From an uncultured Veillonella sp. (lineage in GTDB: Bacteria; Bacillota; Negativicutes; Veillonellales; Veillonellaceae), in the NCBI GenBank assembly GCA_900757715.1, contig CAAEOZ010000293.1:1-12216 (forward strand): DNA of 12,216 nt, given 5' to 3'. Made by a program: the position numbers and the translations under genes. How positions within the stretch are numbered: the first letter of the stretch is position 1; every line of letters begins with the position of its first letter. The notes beneath the pieces were generated by a model. That model did not search any database. It was not told the origin of the DNA and saw only the letters and a list, made by a program, of their open reading frames with translations. Of this stretch, positions 7,487 to 12,216 are shown piece by piece.

Positions 7487-10400
7487 TTAGTCATGATTCT
7501 TTTTGCGGTTTGTAAACAAACCTGGTCCAATTGTTTCAATGATGATAAACAACATTGGAATGATAAAGATACCAAACAATGTAGCTGTTGTCATTCCTGC
7601 TACTACAGTAATACCCATAGAAGTACGTGCACCAGAACCAGCACCACTAGATACTGCCAATGGTAATACACCAAGGATAAATGCAAAGGATGTCATCAAA
7701 ATTGGACGCAAACGAATTTTTGCAGCTTCGATAGCAGCATCAACAACGTTCATACCACGCTCGTCAACGCGGATCTTTGCATACTCGATAATCAAAATCG
7801 CATTTTTCGCAGCCAAGCCAACCAAGGTTAGGAGACCGATCTGCATATAAATATCATTTGCTAAGGAATATCTGCCTGTGAAGTTCAATAAGAATGGTAC
7901 TAAAGAAGCACCTATCATACCAGATGGTACGGAGAACAATACGGCAAATGGAACCTTCCAAGACTCATATAAGGCAGCCAAGATTAAGAATACAAAAACA
8001 AGGCCTAAACCAAGAATCAACATAGTTTGAGAACCGGCTTTTAATTCTTCACGAGATTGCCCTGCCCAATCATATGTATAACCAGTAGGTAATGTTTTAG
8101 CGGCTGCCTCTTTTAATGCGTTGATAGCATCACCAGAGGAGTACCCACTAGCTTGAGATCCACCAATTTGTACGGCCATCGTATTATCAAAGCGAGTGAT
8201 ACTAGATGGTGTACCTGTTTGTTCCTTTGTAATATAGTTAGAAACAGGTACCATTTGGCCATTACTATTTCTAACAGCTAACATATTAAGCTGATCTGCA
8301 TTTTGACGATATGCGTCTTCCGCTTGGACTACAACCTTATAGTTTTTACCATAAGTAGTAAAGTCGTTAACTTGAATACTACCGTAGAACCCTTGCAAAG
8401 TGGTAAAGATATCAGCTAATGCTACACCATCTTGAGCCGCTTTTTCACGATTTACATCAAATTGTAATGTCGGCGTAGATGTATCAAAAGTAGTATAAAT
8501 GGATCGAATTGCCGGGCTCTTACGAGCTTCCGCAATAAATTCATTAGTACGATCAGCCATAACTTGTGGACTATCGCCAGCTTTGTTGATGATGTACATA
8601 CTAAAACCACCAGTTGTACCCAAACCAGGAATGGATGGTGGATTCATAGCAATTACAGTTGCTTCTGGTACACCTTGAGCGGCAAAACCAAAGGTTTGAC
8701 CAACCATTGCATTAATAGAAGTTGCAGCAGTAGTACGATATTTCCAGTCAGACATAGTAGCAAAAATTACACCAGCACTAGACTTTTGACCACCACCTAA
8801 AAGGTCAAAACCAGCGACAGTAAATACTTCTTGGAATAATTGTTCATCCTTAGGTTTTTCAGGATCATTTTTTTCTTCCAAGAAAGATGCAATTTTTTCA
8901 AGTGTAGCCATAGTCCGTTCAGATGTAGCACCAGGTGGCTCATTAATAGCAATCATGTAGTAACCACTATCTTCAGCTGGTACGAAAGAAGTTGGTAAGA
9001 AGTGGAATACTAAGGCTGTACCACCTGCAAATACTAGCAATGTAATAACAGTTAAACTCAAACGATGGCTTAAACGCGCTAATTGGATGCCATACCAATT
9101 ACTGAATCGTTCTAGAGCAGCATTAAACTTATTTAATTGGCGATGTAACCAATCTTCACGATTTTTAGATATATGTGGTTTCAACATTGTAGAACATAAT
9201 GCTGGTGTCAACACAAGTGCAATAATAGCTGAAATTACAACGGAAACAGCAATCGTTAATGCGAACTGTTTGTAAAGGATGCCTGTCATACCACCCATGA
9301 AAGCGACTGGTACAAATACAGCAGTCAATACAAAGGCAATACCAATTACTGGTCCTTGCACATTTTCCATTGCTTTAATAGCCGCCTCTTTTGGAGGTAA
9401 ACCATTATATTTTAACTCGTATTCAACAGCCTCTACCACTACGATAGCATCATCAACAACAAGGCCGATAGCCAAAACCATGGCAAAAAGCGTCAAAGTG
9501 TTAATAGAGAAATCTAATAAAACAAAAGCACCAAATGTGCCAAGCAAAGATACTGGCACAGCAATCATAGGAATGATTGTGGATCGCCAAGATTGTAAGA
9601 AGACATATACTACAACTAAAACAAGGAGCAATGCCTCTACAAATGTATGCTCAACCTCATTAATAGATGCACTTACGAATTTAGTATTATCTACAACTAC
9701 ATTATATTGCATATCTGGTGGGAAGGATTTAGATTGCTCATCTAGAACCTTCTTAACATTAGCAATTGTTTCTAATGCATTAGCATCATTTTGTAGAGAA
9801 ATAGCAAAACCGGCAACCTCTTTATGAGCAGATTTTGCGATGAAGTCATACCCTTCAGCCCCAATTTGAATACGGGAGACATCTTTTAGATGTAATACCT
9901 TACCATTAGTGCTTTTAATAGCAATATTGCCAAATTGTTCAGGTGTTACGAGACGTCCATCAATTTTGATAGGATATTGAAAGGCTTGTTCACCATTTGT
10001 AGGGTTTTTCCCTACTGTACCTGCTGCGGCTTGTAAGTTTTGACCTTTTATAGCCGCCGTAACTTCAGAGATAGTAACACCAAGTTTTTGCATCTTCGCA
10101 GGATCCAACCAAATGCGCATAGAATAATCAGATCCGAACTCCTGTACAGAACCAACACCCTTAATGGATTTGATTGTATCCATCATATAATTGGTACCAT
10201 AGTTCTTTAAGAATGTTGCATCATATGTGCCATTTGGTGAACTCAAAGAGAATATAAGTGCCATATCACCAGAAGATTTAGTAGTTGTAACACCTACAGC
10301 TTGTACCTCTGAAGGCAATTGTGCAAGTGCTGCTTGAACACGGTTTTGCGTATTAACCGCATCCATATCAGCATCTGTACCTTGATTGAACTGAACAGTC

Positions 10401-10669
10401 AACGAATAGCTACCGTTACTGGAACTATTAGATGTCATATAGTCCATATCTTGTACGCCTACAATCTGCGTTTCAATAACACTGGCTACTGTATCATTAA
10501 CAACTTGAGCAGTTGCACCAGTATAAGCAGTATTAACTTGAACTGTAGGTGGAGAAATTTGTGGATATCGAGCTACCGGAAGGTTCATCATAGAGATAAG
10601 CCCTACCAACGTGATAACAATGGCTATTACGATGGCAAAGATAGGTCGATTAATAAAGAATTTCGACAC
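7487..10669 (-). CDS. acrB: RND multidrug efflux pump, inner-membrane permease (HAE-1, AcrB-like)
   Basis: A 1060-residue AcrB/MexB-type proton-drug antiporter (Escherichia coli AcrB is 1049). It captures hydrophobic drugs, dyes or solvents in the periplasmic/membrane space and passes them to an outer-membrane channel. The N-terminus (FFINRPIFAIVIAIV) is classic and opens TM1. The proton-relay residues are present: Asp406-Asp407 in IGLVVDDAIVVVEAV (TM4), Lys955 in GLAAKNAILIIEYAK (TM10) and an Arg in RLRPILMTS (986/988, TM11). TM helices cluster at about 9-28, 340-500, 540-560 and 875-1047, with two large periplasmic loops between. The switch-loop region is Gly-rich (LLGGGQ, 623-628) and preceded by a charged stretch (599-610) longer than in E. 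coli AcrB. The start is GTG at 10667-10669, set by AAAGGAGG 7 nt upstream. It is translated 14 nt after the adaptor gene. The symbol is family-level; the substrate is unknown. Confidence 0.95.
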   Translation of the reverse strand: MSKFFINRPIFAIVIAIVITLVGLISMMNLPVARYPQISPPTVQVNTAYTGATAQVVNDTVASVIETQIVGVQDMDYMTSNSSSNGSYSLTVQFNQGTDADMDAVNTQNRVQAALAQLPSEVQAVGVTTTKSSGDMALIFSLSSPNGTYDATFLKNYGTNYMMDTIKSIKGVGSVQEFGSDYSMRIWLDPAKMQKLGVTISEVTAAIKGQNLQAAAGTVGKNPTNGEQAFQYPIKIDGRLVTPEQFGNIAIKSTNGKVLHLKDVSRIQIGAEGYDFIAKSAHKEVAGFAISLQNDANALETIANVKKVLDEQSKSFPPDMQYNVVVDNTKFVSASINEVEHTFVEALLLVLVVVYVFLQSWRSTIIPMIAVPVSLLGTFGAFVLLDFSINTLTLFAMVLAIGLVVDDAIVVVEAVEYELKYNGLPPKEAAIKAMENVQGPVIGIAFVLTAVFVPVAFMGGMTGILYKQFALTIAVSVVISAIIALVLTPALCSTMLKPHISKNREDWLHRQLNKFNAALERFSNWYGIQLARLSHRLSLTVITLLVFAGGTALVFHFLPTSFVPAEDSGYYMIAINEPPGATSERTMATLEKIASFLEEKNDPEKPKDEQLFQEVFTVAGFDLLGGGQKSSAGVIFATMSDWKYRTTAATSINAMVGQTFGFAAQGVPEATVIAMNPPSIPGLGTTGGFSMYIINKAGDSPQVMADRTNEFIAEARKSPAIRSIYTTFDTSTPTLQFDVNREKAAQDGVALADIFTTLQGFYGSIQVNDFTTYGKNYKVVVQAEDAYRQNADQLNMLAVRNSNGQMVPVSNYITKEQTGTPSSITRFDNTMAVQIGGSQASGYSSGDAINALKEAAAKTLPTGYTYDWAGQSREELKAGSQTMLILGLGLVFVFLILAALYESWKVPFAVLFSVPSGMIGASLVPFLLNFTGRYSLANDIYMQIGLLTLVGLAAKNAILIIEYAKIRVDERGMNVVDAAIEAAKIRLRPILMTSFAFILGVLPLAVSSGAGSGARTSMGITVVAGMTTATLFGIFIIPMLFIIIETIGPGLFTNRKKNHD

Positions 10670-10676
10670 GATCTAT

Positions 10677-10684
10677 CCTCCTTT
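10677..10684 (-). promoter_or_regulatory. Strong ribosome binding site for the pump gene
   Basis: AAAGGAGG on the minus strand, 7 nt before the GTG start of the pump gene and abutting the TAA stop of the adaptor gene (10684-10686). It supports the GTG start and indicates coupled translation of the two pump subunits. Confidence 0.8.
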
Positions 10685-11811
10685 TATTTTGTAGCTTTCA
10701 ACTGTTCTTTAGTTAGTAGTTTGCCATTTACTTTTACGCCATTTTTCACCTTAGTTAAGCCGTCAACGATGATTGTATCACCAGCAGCCAAACCAGATTT
10801 AATGATCGTTTCATTACCTTTAGTACCACCAATCTCTACTGTCTTTTGTTCTACTACACCAGCTGCATTTACAACATAAACAAAGTTTTTGTCCATGATT
10901 TGTAAAATTGCACGACTTGGTACAAGGATTGCATTTTTAATCTTTTCACCAGGAGAAACAACAGTAGCATACATATTAGGTAATAATAAATGATTAGGAT
11001 TTGGGAAGGACGCTTTCAATACAAGCTTACCCGTAGATTGATCTAAACTCTTAGCCGCTTGCACGATAGAACCAAGTTCATTATATGTTTCGCCATCAGC
11101 AAGTTTTAATTGAATATTTGGACCATTAGAATCATCCGTTGTAGGATTCTTCATAAAATCAAGATATTCTTGCTCAGTCATACTAAACTCAACGAAGATT
11201 GGATCAATAGAATCGATTGTAACCAATGTAGTAGAGCCAGCCTGAACATAAGTGCCTGTATCTACGTCATCCAGACGTAATGTACCAGAATATGGTGCAT
11301 ATACCATGGTATCCCCCATATTATCTTGAGCAATTTTCACGGATGCTTCATACGCTTCATAAGTAGCCTTAGCTTGCTCTGTAGCACTACGTTGCGTATC
11401 TACACGTTGTTGAGCAATCGCATCTTGTGATGCCAAAGTTTCATAACGTTGAAGATCTACTTCAGCATTTTTCAAGTTTGCATTAGCTTGAGCTGCTTGT
11501 GCTTCTGCATTGGCAAGACTCGCTTCATATTGACGAGAATCAATTCGATATAATGGTTGTCCCGCTACTACTTGTTCCCCACCTTTTACAAACTTCTCAA
11601 CAATATAACCACTTACACGAGCATGTACAGCTACAGAGTTCTCCGCAACTACAGTACCAGCAAATGTTTGATCAACTTGTGTATCACTTGCTGTAAGTTT
11701 ATATGTATTAACATTAATCTCACCAGCTTGCTGTTGATTGTTGCCACACCCAGCAATCATCACAGCAGACATTACGAGAGCTGCTAACATACGGGAATAA
11801 CGATACTTCAT
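10684..11811 (-). CDS. acrA: RND efflux periplasmic adaptor lipoprotein (AcrA/MexA-like membrane fusion protein)
   Basis: A 375-residue membrane fusion protein that bridges the RND pump and an outer-membrane channel. A lipoprotein signal is visible: positive N-terminus (KYRYSR), hydrophobic stretch 9-20 and lipobox IAGC with acylated Cys22, so it is likely anchored in the inner-membrane outer leaflet. Domains in order: first lipoyl half (about 60-92, VSGYIVEKFVKGGEQVVAGQ), Ala/Gln-rich alpha-hairpin coiled coil (about 93-168), second lipoyl half (YAPYSGTLRL, 171-180), beta-barrel (about 200-290) and membrane-proximal domain (about 295-370). The ATG at 11809-11811 has AAAGGAG 8 nt upstream. 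It is the first gene of the operon and is expressed from the promoter at 11875-11903. It is intact and of typical length for the family (about 370-400). The symbol is family-level. Confidence 0.94.
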   Translation of the reverse strand: MKYRYSRMLAALVMSAVMIAGCGNNQQQAGEINVNTYKLTASDTQVDQTFAGTVVAENSVAVHARVSGYIVEKFVKGGEQVVAGQPLYRIDSRQYEASLANAEAQAAQANANLKNAEVDLQRYETLASQDAIAQQRVDTQRSATEQAKATYEAYEASVKIAQDNMGDTMVYAPYSGTLRLDDVDTGTYVQAGSTTLVTIDSIDPIFVEFSMTEQEYLDFMKNPTTDDSNGPNIQLKLADGETYNELGSIVQAAKSLDQSTGKLVLKASFPNPNHLLLPNMYATVVSPGEKIKNAILVPSRAILQIMDKNFVYVVNAAGVVEQKTVEIGGTKGNETIIKSGLAAGDTIIVDGLTKVKNGVKVNGKLLTKEQLKATK

Positions 11812-11874
11812 TATCTGTACTCCTTTTCAGAAACTAATCATTCATGTCACATAATTACATAAATATCTTTATAC

Positions 11875-11903
11875 ATTTTACAGGATTCTATAGATAAAGT
11901 CAA
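11875..11903 (-). promoter_or_regulatory. Sigma-70-type promoter for the acrAB-like operon
   Basis: On the minus strand, -35 TTGACT (11898-11903), exactly 17 nt, then -10 TAAAAT (11875-11880); each hexamer matches consensus at five of six positions. The predicted start is near 11868, giving a leader of about 57 nt before the adaptor ATG. An 8-bp perfect palindrome (TCTATAGA) sits inside the spacer, where a bound repressor would block RNA polymerase; that role is an inference. Confidence 0.78.
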
Positions 11904-11918
11904 TTTTTCCGATACCCC

Positions 11919-11932
11919 TCTACCTTTGTAGA
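11919..11932. promoter_or_regulatory. Possible operator: TCTAC-N4-GTAGA inverted repeat upstream of the efflux promoter
   Basis: A perfect 5-bp inverted repeat with a 4-nt centre (CTTT), located 15 nt upstream of the -35 and centred about 57 nt before the predicted transcription start. It shares the half-site TCTA/TAGA with the palindrome in the promoter spacer. Short dyads like this also occur by chance in AT-rich DNA, so the regulatory role is tentative. Confidence 0.3.
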
Positions 11933-12021
11933 ACATAGATAAAATCTGATTAAACCCACATATATTGTATACAACAAAAATGTTAAAAACTATTGATATT
12001 TTATATTCAATATGAACTTAA

Positions 12022-12045
12022 ATAGTTTTAGAATTATAAAACTAT
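12022..12045 (-). terminator. Weak AT-rich hairpin after the upstream gene, possible terminator
   Basis: A perfect 9-bp stem (ATAGTTTTA, 12022-12030; TAAAACTAT, 12037-12045) with a 6-nt loop, 11 nt past the stop codon of the upstream gene. On the minus strand it is followed by only a short T stretch (TTTAAG). Each arm has only one G or C, so the fold is weak. Placement right after a stop codon favours a terminator role. Confidence 0.4.
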
Positions 12046-12056
12046 ATATTACTAGT

Positions 12057-12216
12057 TTACTTTTTTTCAGTTAATACCGTATAACCATGATCCTCAACTA
12101 AGATTACTTCATTATTATTTATCGGCACTAATGGTATCTTATCTTGATAAGTATCTAATGTTTTCTGAGCAGTCTCTTCAAATGGATACTCTCCTAAATG
12201 AGGCACAACATAATGA
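12057..12216 (-). CDS. Unrecognised protein, C-terminal fragment (runs off right edge)
   Basis: The last 52 codons of a gene read in one open frame from the right edge to TAA at 12057-12059. The peptide starts HYVVPHLGEYPFEETAQ and ends VILVEDHGYTVLTEKK. It is acidic (nine Asp/Glu against four Lys), has no membrane-spanning stretch and no motif I can assign to a family. The alternating hydrophobic pattern near the end (EVILVEDHGYTVLTE) looks like beta strands. The other two minus frames hit stops early, and base composition resembles the neighbouring genes. It is on the same strand as the efflux operon but separated from it by 245 nt, a possible terminator and a promoter, so it is probably a separate unit. 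Confidence 0.65.
   Translation of the reverse strand, partial: HYVVPHLGEYPFEETAQKTLDTYQDKIPLVPINNNEVILVEDHGYTVLTEKK

Larger units (their letters stand above)
11812..12056 (-). other. Intergenic control region of the efflux operon
   Basis: A 245-nt AT-rich gap between the partial upstream gene and the adaptor gene. From upstream to downstream it contains a weak AT hairpin (12022-12045), the palindrome TTGTATACAA (11965-11974), an inverted repeat TCTAC-N4-GTAGA (11919-11932), a -35/-10 promoter (11875-11903) with the palindrome TCTATAGA in its spacer (11887-11894), and a short dyad ATGT-C-ACAT in the leader (11844-11852). No convincing small reading frame was seen. Confidence 0.6.

Noticed and set aside
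9279..9827. A 182-codon open frame on the plus strand, antisense to the pump gene
   Set aside because: It lies wholly inside the well-supported AcrB-like coding region, its composition (Thr/Ile/Ala-rich, low complexity) is that of an antisense shadow, and it has no recognisable domain.
10319..10879. A 186-codon plus-strand frame spanning the pump/adaptor junction
   Set aside because: It is antisense to two intact genes and their junction, has no family resemblance and no convincing ribosome site.
12003..12013. Small palindrome ATATTCAATAT
   Set aside because: It is short and made only of A/T apart from its centre, so it is likely to arise by chance in this AT-rich gap.
1..12216. CRISPR array, tRNA/rRNA, insertion sequence, attachment site or toxin-antitoxin/defence module
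   Set aside because: No regularly spaced repeats, cloverleaf or rRNA-like sequence, transposase motif, terminal inverted repeat or defence-type domain was seen; the window is occupied by core metabolism, repair and efflux genes.

Overview
The window is an AT-rich (about 40% GC by eye), gene-dense bacterial chromosome segment in which every recognisable gene lies on the minus strand. It best fits a Veillonella-like member of the Negativicutes, meaning Firmicutes that have an outer membrane. The replication/repair and amidotransferase block (pcrA, ligA, gatCAB) follows Firmicute gene order. Next to it is an RND efflux pump with a lipoprotein adaptor, which normally needs an outer membrane. The organism call is an inference from gene content.

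Reading in the direction of transcription (high to low coordinates), the window opens with the last 52 codons of an unrecognised gene (12057-12216). A 245-nt gap follows, with a weak AT hairpin, several small palindromes and a strong sigma-70-type promoter (TTGACT-17-TAAAAT). That promoter drives a two-gene RND operon: acrA-like adaptor lipoprotein (10684-11811) and acrB-like inner-membrane pump (7487-10669). The operon ends in a strong intrinsic terminator at 7419-7455. Immediately beyond it, an extended -10 promoter starts ppaC (6390-7331), a manganese-dependent family II pyrophosphatase transcribed alone and closed by its own hairpin.

After a 219-nt AT-rich gap comes the helicase gene pcrA (3981-6170), then NAD+-dependent DNA ligase ligA (1896-3899). 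The 75-nt gap after ligA carries a near-consensus promoter (TTGAAA-17-TATAAT) for gatC-gatA-gatB, which encode the tRNA-dependent amidotransferase. gatA and gatB overlap by ATGA, and gatB runs off the left edge after 20 codons.

Functionally there are three groups: DNA unwinding and nick sealing (PcrA, LigA), glutaminyl/asparaginyl-tRNA formation by transamidation (GatCAB), and drug/solvent export (AcrAB-like). PpaC removes pyrophosphate released by biosynthetic reactions, including ligation and tRNA charging. No mobile element, CRISPR array, tRNA or rRNA was seen. No strong case for an undescribed system was found; the points most worth checking are the control region upstream of the efflux operon, the absence of an outer-membrane channel gene next to it, and the unidentified partial gene at the right edge.
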